This document shows, one piece after another, positions 45,480 through 58,080 of a stretch of 64,000 bases of DNA. Origin of the DNA: Allolobophora icterica (Eukaryota; Annelida; Clitellata; Crassiclitellata; Lumbricidae); NCBI GenBank assembly GCA_963556255.1, contig OY744617.1, forward strand, positions 25,949,871-26,013,870. The letters are read 5' to 3'. A program made the position numbers and the translations under genes. Numbering within the stretch: the stretch's first letter is position 1; every line of letters starts with the position of its first letter. The notes beneath the pieces are model-generated. The model saw nothing but the letters and a program-made list of their open reading frames with translations. It was not told the DNA's origin and ran no database searches.

Positions 45480-45822
45480 ACTTTCATCGGGACACAGTGT
45501 AGATCGAATCATTGCCCGGTGCACCATCAGCAGTCTCTTTGAGGCACCCCAACTGGCGCCAGCCATGGCTCGCACGAGATTGAGGCGAGGCTTGCACCGA
45601 TCCACAACGTAGTTCAGGTGTGACGTCCAGTCGAGACGTCGATGAAATATAATTCCAAGAAGCTTTACAGAATTTTCGAAGGCCAGGTTTGCTGTCCCAA
45701 ACTTGAGGCATGGTGATTTTCCTTCTGGCCTTTGTCTCGTTTAAACCAAACAGCAGCAGTCTTACTCGTAGAGTCCTTGAAATCCCAATCATCGACGAAT
45801 TTCTTTACTGCATCAACGTACA
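45480..45822 (-). pseudogene. LINE reverse-transcriptase relic, minus strand
   Basis: The minus strand reads AVKKFVDDWDF and KTAAVWFKRDKG. After a frame change it reads ENSVKLLGIIFHRRLDW, RCKPRLNLVRAMAGASWG and LLMVHRAMIRS. This is the 'KT..V.F ... KFLG..FD..L.W..H' to 'R.LNLL...G..WG' order of Jockey/RTE-like RT C-termini. One or more frameshifts and the lack of flanking domains show it is inactive. It differs in sequence from the relic at 29030-29600. Confidence 0.8.
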
Positions 45823-45926
45823 TGTAGGCCTACCGCTGGAGTTCACGTTCATTCACGTCTTGTTTGTGGCTAGACCGCCAATTAGCATTTTGTTACGCGA
45901 TTATGTACCTGAAATTGGCCTCGTTC

Positions 45927-46249
45927 CATAGGCGTAATTTGTGGGGGGTACGAGGGGTACCCGTACCCCCCACTTTTTGGACTGGGGGGTACTGTACCCC
46001 CCACTTTTTAAACAATGTCAATCAATATTTTTGTTATTGTGCCTTCCCAGAGAATGCAGTCTTCGCCAAAGTGCGAAAGTACTTAGATACACATGTAAAC
46101 CGAGAGCCAAAATTAATGAGAATGCTGACAGAGAATATGTTCAAAATGGCCACCATGCGAAAAGCGAAGTGGAGAAGAAATTGGTACCCCCCACTTTTTA
46201 GACCAAAGTATTGGTACCCCCCACTTTTTAGACTAAACTTACGCCCCTG
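45927..46249 (-). mobile_element. hAT MITE, family G, minus-orientation copy
   Basis: 323 bp with CATAGGCGTAATTTG and ACTTACGCCCCTG ends and a perfect 8-bp duplication cctcgttc (45919-45926, 46250-46257). A paralogous empty site lies at about 46451-46502. Confidence 0.94.
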
Positions 46250-46257
46250 CCTCGTTC

Positions 46258-46502
46258 AACAGGTCTAACGTTTTCTCTGTATTACTGTTAGCCGTTTATA
46301 ACGTTTATTTAACGACGCCGTCATATCGAAGTTGATTGACGTGTTACTGTTAGCATTTTGTACTGTTAGCGTGTGTTATACGTTTATTTAACGACGCCGT
46401 CATAACGACGATGATTGGCGTCATTTGTACTGTTAGCATTTTGTTACTGTTAGCATTTTGTTACGCGATTATGTACCTGAAATTGGCTGCGTTCTACAGG
46501 TG
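46258..46502 (+). repeat. local duplications with an empty MITE site
   Basis: A unit of about 110 bp containing 'atttaacgacgccgtcata' and 'tactgttagcattttgt' is repeated twice. Its end (46451-46486) duplicates 45884-45919, just left of the family G MITE. Confidence 0.7.
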
Positions 46503-46816
46503 TTACAACCTTAGGACGGGCAATAATATAAATTTTTAAAGTACATTTTTGTAGTTCTTTTTCGACCGCCTTTTGACGGGAAATAATCGAGAAACGACGT
46601 TTTCTGTAAAACGATATTCCCGGCTTTTCGCCAGGTGGCGCCACGTATCTGGGTACGATATTATTCCCGTAGCGCGACTATGCAAATAATAATATAAACA
46701 AACAGAAATTTGCTACGTTAAGGTTTATCTTTTAATCGTAATCTCCAAACTTCTCTTAACCTGAGGAGGAACATTCCTTTTCAGGAGTCTGTAAACTTGT
46801 GAACGTGGATTGAAAG

Positions 46817-47345
46817 TAGGGACCTGCGAATCACAAATTTTCAATCGAATCTCGAATCGAATCGGGGGTAAAGGTTCGAATTCGAATCGAATCTCGAATC
46901 GAATCGGCGGGTACCAGTTTGCTATTCATGAAGTACCACAGTATAAATATATCAAAAACTTTTCTGCAGTTTAAAATCAATTAAACCAAACAGTAAGCTA
47001 ATTAACAGAACTACAAATAGCACACATAATTAATGAGATAAGTAAGTAAGTATATTCTTTATTGTACCTATTGCATAACCACACTTTGAGGCTATGCTCC
47101 TACTAGGCCTAATACCCACTTTGGTGGCTATTATGGGCTCCAGAAATTGAACAACCAATTGAACTACCAACTACCACGCGCAATAAACAATTAAATTTTT
47201 TAAACAATTAGTTTGCAACAAAGTCGTTATCATTTTCAGAAAAACGATTCGAAATTTTTCGAATCATGACATCATTTTCGAATCGAATCGAATACCGCTA
47301 TCCGATTCGTTTTCGAATCGAATATCGAAGCTTCGCAGGTCCCTA
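46817..47345. mobile_element. hAT-type transposon, family F
   Basis: 529 bp with ends TAGGGACCTGCGAA and TTCGCAGGTCCCTA and a perfect 8-bp target duplication attgaaag (46809-46816, 47346-47353). 'cgaatcgaatcg' runs lie near both ends. No transposase frame. Confidence 0.9.
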
Positions 47346-47589
47346 ATTGAAAGCTAAAAAGAGTGATAAGCAGGATAACCACAAGCTGCAAATGGTCAAG
47401 AAATTAAGTCTCCTTTGTCATCATTTGGAAATATGATCATGGCCAGGAGAGCATCAGATTGCAGTTCGATACCCTGTATAGGCTATCTCATACTGGAAAA
47501 TACATTTTCAAATTCCTGTTAGCCTAAACCGTTTTAGGGCGGGTAGCACTAGCACGACTAGTCTAAAATATAATTGATAAATCTTGTAG

Positions 47590-47688
47590 AGACGGCGATT
47601 GGTGGAAAGCGAGGAATCTAGAAACGGGAGAGGAGGGATATGTTCCGTCCACATTCGTCGCCCTCGAAGACAGTCTTGAACCCTTTGA
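47590..47688 (+). pseudogene. Src-family kinase SH3 exon (second half of SH3)
   Basis: A 99-nt exon with acceptor TCTTGTAG and donor GA|GTAAGT codes [18 protein letters not shown] followed by [15 protein letters not shown]. Length, phase and motif order (DWW, GY.PS.(Y/F)V) equal the corresponding SH3 exon of vertebrate SRC-family genes, so the domain call is firm. The usual SNYVA tyrosine of the ligand groove is Phe. This exon itself is intact, but the next Src-type exon (49807-49905) is broken and no first SH3 exon, second SH2 exon or kinase exon was found, so I list it as part of a pseudogene. Confidence 0.75.
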
Positions 47689-47956
47689 GTAAGTCCGTCG
47701 CCATTTTCATTTCTCAATAGTATAACGCTGTTAAAATGTCCTCAACACACCATAAAGTCCGTATAACACTCTATCACAACACGAGATCTGATACTGCGCC
47801 ACTGCCCATACTCGCGGTTAATGCCAGTCTCAAGCCTGGATAAAGGAAAAGGGCGACGCAAATCATCTTTGTTACATATGACACATTGTCGTTAACCTTC
47901 GCAGGACGGCAAGATTTTACCATACACGGAGGACGAAGTGCGGTAATTTTTACCCC

Positions 47957-48895
47957 AAAACAATGTGTAATATCTCAGCTCACAGGTAAGCTACAATGAC
48001 AAATGAAGTATCAATTGTAACACTACCAAGGTAAAGGAATCGCTTCATCGTAGTGGCGATAGTGTGGGAATACTACTTTCCAAGATGGCGGCCAATATGG
48101 CCGCCAAAACACAAAAATATGCCTGGCTCAGCTCGTAGGTAAGCTGCAATATCAAAACGAAGTGTCGATTGTAGCATTGCCAAGGTCAAGGAATCGATAT
48201 CTTGTAGTGGCGATAGTGTGGGAATACTATTTTCCAAGATGGCAACCAATATGGCCGCCAAAACAAAATATGTATGTCTCCGCTCATAGGTAAGCTACAA
48301 TGACAGTCTCATCTGATTTGTAACATTGCCAAGGTCAGGGAATCGATATAATTATTGTAATAGCAATAGTGTGGAAATACTACTTTCCAAGATGGCGGCC
48401 AATATGTCCGTCAAAACACAAAAATATGCATGTCTCAGCTCGTAGATAGGCTACAATGACAAATGAAGTGTCAATTGTATTGTTTCCAAGGTCAGAGAAT
48501 CGATCTATCGTAGTAGCAATATTGACCGGCTTACATATTGTTGTTTTGTCGGCCAATTTGTCCGCCATCTCGGAAAGTTGTATTCCCACACTATCGAGCT
48601 GAGACGTATATATTTTGTGTTTTGGCGGCCATATTGTCCGCCATCTTGGATAGTAGTATTTGCACAATATTGCCTCTATGATAAATCGATTCCTTGAGCT
48701 TGGAAATGTTAAAATTGACACTTAATTTGTCTTTGTAGCTTACCTAAGAGCTAAGACATACATATTGTTTTTTCGTCGGCCATATTGGCCGCCATCTTGG
48801 AAAGTAAACTCTCCACAATTATGCAACTATTAAAACTCAATTCCGTGGTAGATTCCACACTTGATTTATGATTGCAGGTCACTTATGAGCTCATA
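47957..48895. repeat. tandem then inverted repeats with 'aagatggcggcc'
   Basis: A unit of about 150-165 bp ('ccaagatggcggccaatatg', 'gtaagctacaatgac', 'aaggtcaaggaatcgat') is repeated in the forward direction at 47957-48535 and in reverse at 48536-48895. The whole is a large imperfect fold-back. No frame is coding. Confidence 0.8.
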
Positions 48896-49406
48896 TAGGC
48901 CTATTTAAATCAGAAGTTATTACTGCGACTACTACACGGTCAGGACAAATTATTTCAGCCGTGGAAACTAATCTCATTATAACACGATATCGTTTTAATG
49001 CGATTATTATTATTGCCCCCAAAATTCGGCGTTATAACTAGTTTTCTGTTTACTGAGTTTTTCTAGATTTCGAATAGACCTCCGTTATTCACAACCGGAT
49101 GAACTGTTCTTATTGAAACGTTGTATCACTATTGTCGACTGATTAAAACGCATGCAATAAGGTTTCAGTGCACTGCAACGAGTATACTCTCTCCCTCCTT
49201 CCTACTTTCCTTCCTTCATCGATGCCATGTACATCGACTGACGGCGCTAAAGAAATTTTCAGTTTGTATTCCAACCTCATTTCGTTTGAATATTGTTCGT
49301 TTCCACCATTAATGAGTTTTCTCTTGATCAAATTTGTCACTCACAATTGCTTTGCAACTCAGAATCAGTTTATTTTCTGACCTTGCACGCACAATAAATG
49401 CATTGC

Positions 49407-49724
<318 letters not shown>

Positions 49725-49806
49725 TTGAAGTCGCTGATGTATCATTCTTATCTCGAGGCGTAACCTCTTGAGAGTTGTTGTTGACGCTGATTTTATTCCT
49801 ATACAG

Positions 49807-49905
49807 GTGGTTTCATGGTATGTTAGTCGGGCCGATGCCATAATCTTACTAAGAGCTTCCGGAAATGAACCCGGAACGTTCCTTGTTCGAGAATCTGAAA
49901 CCAAG
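49807..49905 (+). pseudogene. Src-family SH2 exon with frameshift and lost donor
   Basis: After acceptor CCTATACAG the frame starts EWFHGM in the phase required by the SH3 exon, then shifts by one base and continues VSRADAIILLRASG and GTFLVRESETK. The phosphotyrosine-binding arginine of FLVRES is present. Together the pieces align without a gap to the first SH2 exon of SRC-type genes if one base is missing near 49821. The exon should end after ...ETK, but the sequence there is AAG|ATAGTC with no GT. Two independent defects argue for a pseudogene, unless the assembly is wrong. Confidence 0.75.
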
Positions 49906-51167
49906 ATAGTCATGAGCAACTTATCTTCGATCTTTCTTTTCCTCTTCGATCTTCTTTCTTTTCAATTTCGATCATCCTTTCCTTTCCTCTGCTGTACCAG
50001 ATATGGACTAAGCGCTTAGAAACACTCTTGTAGTAGGTCTATACAAGTTACAGCGCAAATATCCTTCTGCTGTAGCGCAACACACTATTACTGCTTTACA
50101 AAACATCTTAATCGTGTTAAAAGTCCAGTTACTGCCTAACAAAATTTAATTCTCGTTAAATGAATAATTTTATTGCCGCTAAAAATTTTAACGTGTTAAT
50201 AATACCCACATCTAATAGGCCTATATATAAATATTAGATGTATGACAAACGCTCGCCAGGGGACGCAAGTTGAGCACTATTCCACTTGCTGGGACTGCCC
50301 CCCGGTTCGAGCCTTCCGTAGACTGGTTGAGGAAAACTCACCTCCCAGATGTTTGATGTTCGGGCCTGGCTGCGATGGTTTGGCCAGTTCAGGGGAGATG
50401 AAGAGGGTTGTTGGTATATGACGTGGGGAGTTAGAATTTTCTAGCGCCCGATCACTTTTATTAAACGGCGGACGAATACTGAGAGACTCACTAGCTAGCA
50501 AGGTGTTATATGTGTCGAGGTGGCTTGAGGAAAGGCCGCGGCATCTCTGTTAGATGAAAATCCAGTGAGCAGAGATTCAGGGTCGCGTTCATCGTCTACA
50601 GGCCTGGCTTCCATGCGAGTGTTCATTTCACTCAATCCTTTTGAGGGAATAACATTACCTGACAGTCGGCTATTAATTACATTTAGTCGGCCTCTCTCTC
50701 TCGCTGTTTAGCGACCAACTTACTTATTCTCTAGGTGAGAGCCAATATCTCTCGATACTCAGCAGCAATCTTATTTGTGTCTTCTAGGAGAGATTCTACA
50801 CATCTTAGAACCTGCAGCCACAATGTCATGTCGTCTGTAATTGGAAGATGGACTGACTCACTTACTTTTGTCCTTCTTATCTCTCTCTCTGAACCTACAT
50901 TACAAGGGATTTAAGCAAAGACATCGTTTTCGTTAATATATTGTAATCTAATAGCACACTTACACGATCTAAAGCAATACAAGCAATTCTAAATCTTTAG
51001 GAATCATAGACGACTTTCGTACACATGAATTTAGCCTTTAACTATTTTTTTTGAAACTTTGAAACTTTTGAAACTTTGAAAGTTTTTAAAAGTTTGGAAT
51101 AAATTGAGCGTGTGTGGAACTATAATGATGACACAAATTTAGCATCGTATTATCTTCTACATATCTG
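49906..51167. other. no gene recognised
   Basis: Mixed sequence with a CT-rich patch just after the SH2 exon (49920-49990). No further SH2 or kinase exon is visible. Confidence 0.45.
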
Positions 51168-51337
51168 CAGAGGCGTCTACACCATAGAAACCGTGGAGCA
51201 AATGCTCCATCCAAGAAATATGGGGGGAAAGATATGTCAATGTGTGTGCCACCATTTTAGGGGGAAGGATGGGGAGGGGAAACAGAGGGGGAATAGGGGA
51301 AGTTGCTCCAATGACTTAGGGGGGATAGACGCCCCTG
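51168..51337. mobile_element. hAT MITE, family E, copy 1
   Basis: 170 bp with ends CAGAGGCGTCTAC and ATAGACGCCCCTG and a perfect 8-bp duplication catatctg (51160-51167, 51338-51345). The second copy is at 56795-56952. Confidence 0.9.
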
Positions 51338-51591
51338 CATATCTGACCAATCTGCTCATAGAGCATAGATTTTCATATGTTGCAAGAGCATGCAGAAGAA
51401 ACTTTGGTGGCTCGACATAGAAGTTGTGAAACTGTATTACTGAAATAATGCATCTTGTAATACACAGCTCATGTCTTTAAGTATTTGACAATTTTTTACG
51501 CATTTGAAAACCCTTGAGAATGAAAATACACAAAGTCTCACACATATTGAAGTTGCTTCTGTCACATCAATTTCACCATCTTAACTCTCCA

Positions 51592-52395
51592 AAATGCAGC
51601 ATTTCACATGCTTTGCACATGTACTTCAGGCAAAACCACTCATTTTCCAACAAATTGTAGCTCCAACGCTCTCCTAAAACTATCATACCTAGCAGTTCCA
51701 TCGCCCGAAATTTCTCAAAACTGCACCATTTAACAAACTCTGCAAATGTCTTTTAATCAAAAACGTTCGTTTTCAGTAGCCTACAAATTACACCAACATG
51801 TTTTGTTCCCTCCAGCTAGAATTGCCATACATAACATTTTCACAATCCAAAGTCTCCAAAAATGCCCACTCTAGGGGCTTTTTCACATGCGCATCAATCT
51901 GAAACATGTCTTTTCCAACAAAATTCATCGATGTGCTTCACTCCATATGGCGCATACTCTAGTTAGAACTATGTTACACACCAATTCCATCACTCGAACT
52001 TTTCAAAATATACCATTTTAAGTGCTCAATTGAAAACATGCCTTTTCCTACAAATTGCATGTGTACAAATTATTCACCTCTATGAAGAAACTTCAACTTG
52101 AAATACTATACCTAGCATTTCCAACTTCCGATTTCTCTAAAATGCACCATGTTTTCCAATTGAAAAGACTCTTTTCCCACAAAAATGGCAACCGCTTGTT
52201 TCACATTACTCTAAAGAGTACTTTCATACATCTGTTCCGTCATCCAAAATCTACAGAAGATGCACATTTTCACTTTCTTTTCAAACACATTTCAGTCAAA
52301 ACCTTTAAGTTTCAACAAATTGCATGTTCCGGCTTCACACAACACCAGCTAGAACTATCATACGTATGAGTTTCGCAACCCAAACGACGCAAAAT
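51592..52395 (+). repeat. degenerate satellite, unit about 132 bp
   Basis: Blocks 'aaaatgcaccatttt', 'catgtcttttccaacaaatt' and 'actatcatacctagcatttc' recur in the same order about six times. Anchors lie near 51594, 51722, 51860, 52004, 52139, 52257 and 52388. Copies are highly diverged, so the array is old. Confidence 0.7.
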
Positions 52396-54017
52396 GTAAC
52401 TCATCAAGTCAGTCGCTACCGTAACTCCTTAGCGACTGATTGCGGGTACTACTGTCAATGAGAATTTTAACCCCTAAGTTTGAAATATGAAACTCTAAAG
52501 TTCAGCCTCAATAGCTTAGGTTAACGCTTTAACGACGAGTTGCATAGGCTTCCCGGTCGCTTTTAGTACATTCGTACTCTCGTCCTTAAATGGTTAAGGA
52601 CGAGATGGTTAAATGGTTAGGCCTATTGTAGCCTTTAGGCCTAATGGATATTCATTCCCTATTCATTCTGCGTTTCTGAAGTTTAGACAGTTTAATAAGA
52701 ATAACTAAACTAAGAAAGATACAAGTCAGAAAACCTTTTGGATTGACGTAATATAACTCGGTTTAGATGGCTTCACCGGAAAATGCATGGAACTTTCTAT
52801 TGAGAGATAATATACTCCTAAGGTCATCGCAGCCCTGTGCGTAGGACAGTCGCCGACTGCCCCGACCGCGAGTACCACCAATGGTTTGCGGGCTTCAAAC
52901 TGTAAAGATGTCCGTGGGTAAATGATTGCGTGCACGGTTAATTAAAAACTCGTTTTTTAACCTGCCAGAGTATGTCGCATCTCTTTTCATTGAATTTAGT
53001 CTTGCATAGGAAACGGAAAGTATGTCGAATTCGTCGAACCTACCCAAACATCCACCGTGGTTAGACCCACGTAAGGTCCACTTTGAACAAAGAACGGGGC
53101 TATTTTTGTAGTCGTGGTTTGATCCGGTTTGCTAACACACGGCGGTGTGCTAACATACTCTGGTCACCAAGCTCTAGTAGCTTGCTGACTGCATCGTACC
53201 GTCCGCATTCGGAGTATTATTTGAAAGCCAACTGCAGCCTGTTTGTCAGACTGCTACAGCTTTGTCTTATACAGCGACAAAATGATTACGCGATTTCCAT
53301 TGGACAAAAGAATCCGACTCTTCAAACTTATGGCTGGCATCAACAGATACTCTTACAATAGTTGAAACCCGAGGTAGAGAGTGGGTGGTACCCATTCCTT
53401 TCCCAATTTATCTATCCAATATTAATTGTTTACTGATAGTTTCATGAATCTTTGGCTGATGCAAAGTCCATGCAAGATTTAATGTGAAATTTACATATGG
53501 TATAAATACTGTGAGATGGAGAACAGCAATCTCTATCCTAAAAGCGGACGGTACGGTCACCTGATTTCGATTCCAAGAAATTGGGGGGGGGGAGGCTAAA
53601 TAACTTCCACTTTTAAATCTTGCGGTATGGCAACCTAAATCCGGAAAGTTGGGGTAAGTTTTAATAAACGCTTGAACATTGTAATATTATGTGACCACCT
53701 AAATCACAAAATCAAAGGTATTACTGCGCTATTATCAAAACACACACTTCCCATAGTAACGAATGACATCGCCACCCCATTATGACGTCATAATTTCTCT
53801 ATGCATTTAGATCATTGTCTTCCTCAGGAGCTCTGCTATATTAAAAAAAAACAATCTGATAAATTCTATAGCGCCACTGCATCTGCAGCCTATGATTGCT
53901 ACTATGCATAATCGATGTGCTAGCCAAGTTCGAGAACAGGCCTTGCCGATATCCAGGAAGGGAAGATACAGAAACAGCAAAATGGAACATTCAGACAAAC
54001 TTACCCTACATTTCAAG
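52396..54017. other. no gene recognised
   Basis: No supported exon. Apart from a G-run near 53582 and two TAGGCCTA octamers near 52618-52644 I see nothing notable. Confidence 0.45.
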
Positions 54018-54226
54018 CAGGGCTGTAGTGGTAAAATTTGAGGTGAGAACACGCTACCGGTTACTTTTCCGAAACAAATTAGAGGTGAGTATACGCTACA
54101 GTATTTTGTGAGTATATGCTACAGTATCTTAATATAAATAAATATAAATATTTTCTGAGGTGAGTATACGGTCTCTAGAGGTGAGTACACGCTGTTTACC
54201 CGCGTATACCCTCGACTACAGCCCTG
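54018..54226. mobile_element. hAT MITE with CAGGGCTGTAGT ends
   Basis: 209 bp with perfect 12-bp inverted ends and a perfect 8-bp duplication atttcaag (54010-54017, 54227-54234). 'gtgagtatacgct' is repeated several times inside. Confidence 0.92.
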
Positions 54227-55059
54227 ATTTCAAGTGAAATAAAATCTTACAATTCAATATATCAAAAGTAGTGACAGACTCAGTTTTCACATAACCATAG
54301 TGAATTGTTTTTATTATTATCAATATGAAAATTTATATAGCGCCACTCTAGAACACTAATCTAACTCAAAGCTACCCTAAATGATGGCGTCTTTAAGGAC
54401 AGAACATTAATCAGTAGGCACACATTACTCGGATAACATCTAACAAGTCACCAGGTTTTAATGGATGAATAAATGCTCTTTAATTGAACATCAAAGCTGA
54501 CATAACGCAGCTGGAACAATTGGCTACAGAGGTTATAGACTCACTAGCAGCTAATTAGCGTCAGTAGGCATTCTTGTAGAGAATACGGGGTATAAAATCA
54601 TGATACTCTTTTCGGGTAAATGATATTTATGCAGTCTCGCTAGACTTGACATTTCCTGCTCCGCGGGTATACATGTAACTTCGACGGCAGGACCACGCTT
54701 TTTCTGCCTTTTTCTCCTAATTGTTTTTATGTGTCATCATTTCTCTGGTATGGGACTATGGGTTGCATTGAGACGGAGATTGTTTTTTGGCGGTCCATGG
54801 CAGTCGACGATGCGCCTGAACTCTTCTGTGGCAGTGCTCAAGTGCGCAGATCAAATCACTAAGTAGGAATTATCAGCATATTTCAGTATGATTCTCGTTA
54901 ACGATAACAGTAACGAAAGTGTTCGTTAACGAAAATAAAATGATTTCGTTAGCGATAACTATAACTGTGCCTAAAAATATCATTGATTATAACTATAACT
55001 ATGACGAAAATAACACTAACGAAAATTCATAGTAATTTTCGTTACAAAAAACTGAAAAG

Positions 55060-55060
<1 letters not shown>

Positions 55061-55106
<46 letters not shown>
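55061..55106 (+). repeat. (TTGA)n microsatellite
   Basis: Eleven tetranucleotide copies. Confidence 0.95.
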
Positions 55107-55107
<1 letters not shown>

Positions 55108-55224
55108 CCCCGTGGGCCTAAACGCATACTGATCACTCATGTCCTCACGCGAAGGTGATGAATTGAAAGCTGAGTAGAGACTGATATGCACGACTATTCT
55201 TTCAGTTATTCTTGTTTTTTTGGC

Positions 55225-56055
55225 AGTGCTACATATGTGTCTTTAGTTCCATCGCATTCCTTGACCTCGAAAATGTTCATTTAGACTCCAAAATCATGTT
55301 TCCATCACATACATAGGTTTACTTATAGCCATTTGAAGATATTGGCCGCCATTTTGTCCGCCATTTTGTTTTCTGGCAGTGTTACATATGTGTCTTTAGT
55401 TCCGTCGCATTCCTTGACCCTGAAAATGTTAATTTTGACTCTAATATCATGTTTCCCTCACATACATAACTTTTCTTATAGCCATATGAAGATACGGGCC
55501 ACCATTTTGGCCGCCATCTTGTTTTCTCATGCAACCGCTAAAAATCCAACTTGCTACTCGCGATTTTCGTTTTCAGCAGGGTCAAATTAGTCTAGAAACA
55601 CCTAGTAGCAAATTTGTACATGATTTGCTTCTAACAAGGTCATTTTGAGATTCAAAACGTATTGTCTATATTGAGGTCGTTGATAATTATATCTGGTCTT
55701 ACATATGTGTCTTTAGTTCCATCGCATTCCTTGACCTCGAAAATGTTCATTTAGACTCTAAAATCATGTTTCCATCACATACATGGGTTTACTTATAGCC
55801 ATTTAAAGATATTGGCCACCATTTTGTCCGCCATTTTGTTTTCTGGCAGTGCTACATATGCGTCTTTTGTTCCGTCGCATTCCTTGACCCTGAAAATGTT
55901 AATTTTGACTCGAATATCATGTTTCCCTCACATACATAACTTTTCTTATAGCCATATGAAGATAGGGGCCACCGTTTTTTCCGCCATCTTGTTTTCTCAT
56001 GCAACCGCTAAAAATCCAACTTGCTACTCGCGATTTTCGTTTTCAGCAGGGTCAA
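55225..56055 (+). repeat. two-level tandem array with 'gccgccatttt'
   Basis: A 470-bp block is present about twice (anchors 'acatatgtgtctttagttcc' at 55231 and 55701). Within each block a smaller unit is repeated twice, including 'gcattccttgacc', 'catgtttcc' and 'gccgccattttgt'. It shares 'aaggtcaaggaat' and 'atggcggcc' (in complement) with the 47957-48895 array. Confidence 0.85.
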
Positions 56056-56401
56056 ACCGCATTTGAGTAGGCCTATGCATAGTGGAATATAAATAAATTT
56101 ATGATAAATGATTATTTAAACTTGATGATTGGGCTATAAATATAGGCTAAGGCCTATATAGATCATGTGGCAAAATAAGAGCGTCTATCAGTGGACGCCT
56201 GTCTTCGGTTAGAGTCTTCTCATTCTGTTGCGGCGTAAATAGATCACGTGAATCATCGATTAATTAGAAGCGATGACACCTTCCATACATTCTTTTCTAC
56301 CCCCTTCCCTACACTATAATATTATATACCCATTGAAACTGTACGTTTGCTTCTTATTTTCTTCTGTACATGTATATACATGTAATGTTTGTAGATTCGT
56401 G

Positions 56402-56404
<3 letters not shown>

Positions 56405-56441
<37 letters not shown>
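56405..56441. repeat. (AT)n microsatellite
   Basis: Pure AT dinucleotide tract. A similar interrupted tract lies at about 57876-57936. Confidence 0.9.
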
Positions 56442-56444
<3 letters not shown>

Positions 56445-56794
56445 TCTGCTGTTGTAGGCCTATAGACTATAGACTTAAAAATTATCCTCTTTTTAGTTGT
56501 TTGTTTAAAGATATTCGGGGCCGTTCTACCTATAGGTCCTATCATCACGCCTCGGAATGCCAAACAGGGTGCCAACGACATGAAACCTGTACACCCAGTG
56601 TACAGACCGTCTGCGCGAGGCCGTCTGTGCAGGTCTGACGGAGAGGGCGTAAAAGCAGAGGATTGGTGGGGGTTATAGTTTGCCTCCTTCCGAGACATTT
56701 TTTGCGACGAAAATGTCATGAGCACTGCAGACGTGTATACCGCAGACATATTCATCAAATCGGCTTCAACTTAAATTGATATAATTCGTGTGTT

Positions 56795-56952
56795 CAGGGG
56801 AGCGTCTACACCATAGAAACCTTGGAGCAAATGCTCCATCCAAGAAATGGGGGAGATCTGTCAGTGTGTGTGCGCCATCATTTTAGGGGGGAAGGAAGGG
56901 GAGGGGAAATGGGAAGTTGCTCCTATGACTTAGGGGGGGATAGACGCCCCTG
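56795..56952. mobile_element. hAT MITE, family E, copy 2
   Basis: 158 bp, same ends and interior as 51168-51337 ('ctacaccatagaaacc', 'ggagcaaatgctcc'). The flanks cgtgtgtt and agtacata do not match, so the target duplication is lost or the copy was rearranged. Confidence 0.75.
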
Positions 56953-58080
56953 AGTACATAGGCCTACTTGTCCTCACGAAGAGGTTACAAGAGCTGATAA
57001 ATGCAGTTAGGCTACCGAGGAACTGCGAGTTTTGGGAGCGCTTCCAGTTTGATCGTGCGATCAGCTCTTCTGCAGTAAGCTATGGTTCTTCCCAAATATT
57101 TGCCATCGGCAAGCCTTTTTCAGAACTGCAGTAAAGCGCGCGATATCAGGTGAGGTGAGAAATCCAGCATATACAGTTAGGCTCTAATGTAGTGCTCAAG
57201 GCCACATGATTCTATAAATAATGATCTCTTGAAAATGACGTCCAGCTTAGAGATATGTTGGCTTTGCTATCTTAACTGGTTATTTTGCCGAAGGTGTAGG
57301 CCTACGTGATCCCAGGTTTTAAAAATTAGGGACAGCATTTTTCACGTGGTCCAAAAACTGTTGAGATACGAAATCCGGGAGTAAGGAAGTGTTTATTATA
57401 AAAGTCGAAATAGTAGGCCTACCTACTAATGAGCTGCAGACCTAGTGAGCGTTCGATGGAAAGTCTGCGTCTAAAATAATCAGAAGCGCTTCAACTTCTC
57501 CACTCGCTTAGTATTATTGGTCGGCCTAAATAAGCAAACGTGCGGGGACCTGCAACGCCTTATTCACCGGTTAGCCACAAGCAAAGTCAAGCCAGTGTTG
57601 GATCCTACGGTCTCCGATAGAAGAAAGATTTTCTAAACACTGGCTGAATGCACAGGCGTATAATGCCTACGTATGTAGCCAGTACACACATACACAAATA
57701 TATACCTACTTAGCGTTTTTGCAAGGTGGTTTGTGGTTTGCAAGGTGCATTAAACGCAGACATATATATCAGTCATATGATATTATATACATATATACAA
57801 TGTATGTAAAGATATATACGGACATATCCTACAGATCATTGTGTATAGTCCAATGTCATATATCCGTGAGTCCGATATATATATATATATACATATGTAT
57901 ATATATATGTATATATATATGTATATATATATATACATGAATAATTTATGTAAGAGATGTGGTCCCGTAAAAATACATATATCTCATATAACGCACACAC
58001 ATGCACATACATCCTGCGCGTATACGATGTTAATGTATTTTGAAGTGCATCAATATTATACTCCATGAATAAAAACACTC
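56953..58080. other. no gene recognised
   Basis: Intergenic sequence with several TAGGCCTA octamers and AT-rich microsatellite near 57.9 kb. Confidence 0.45.
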
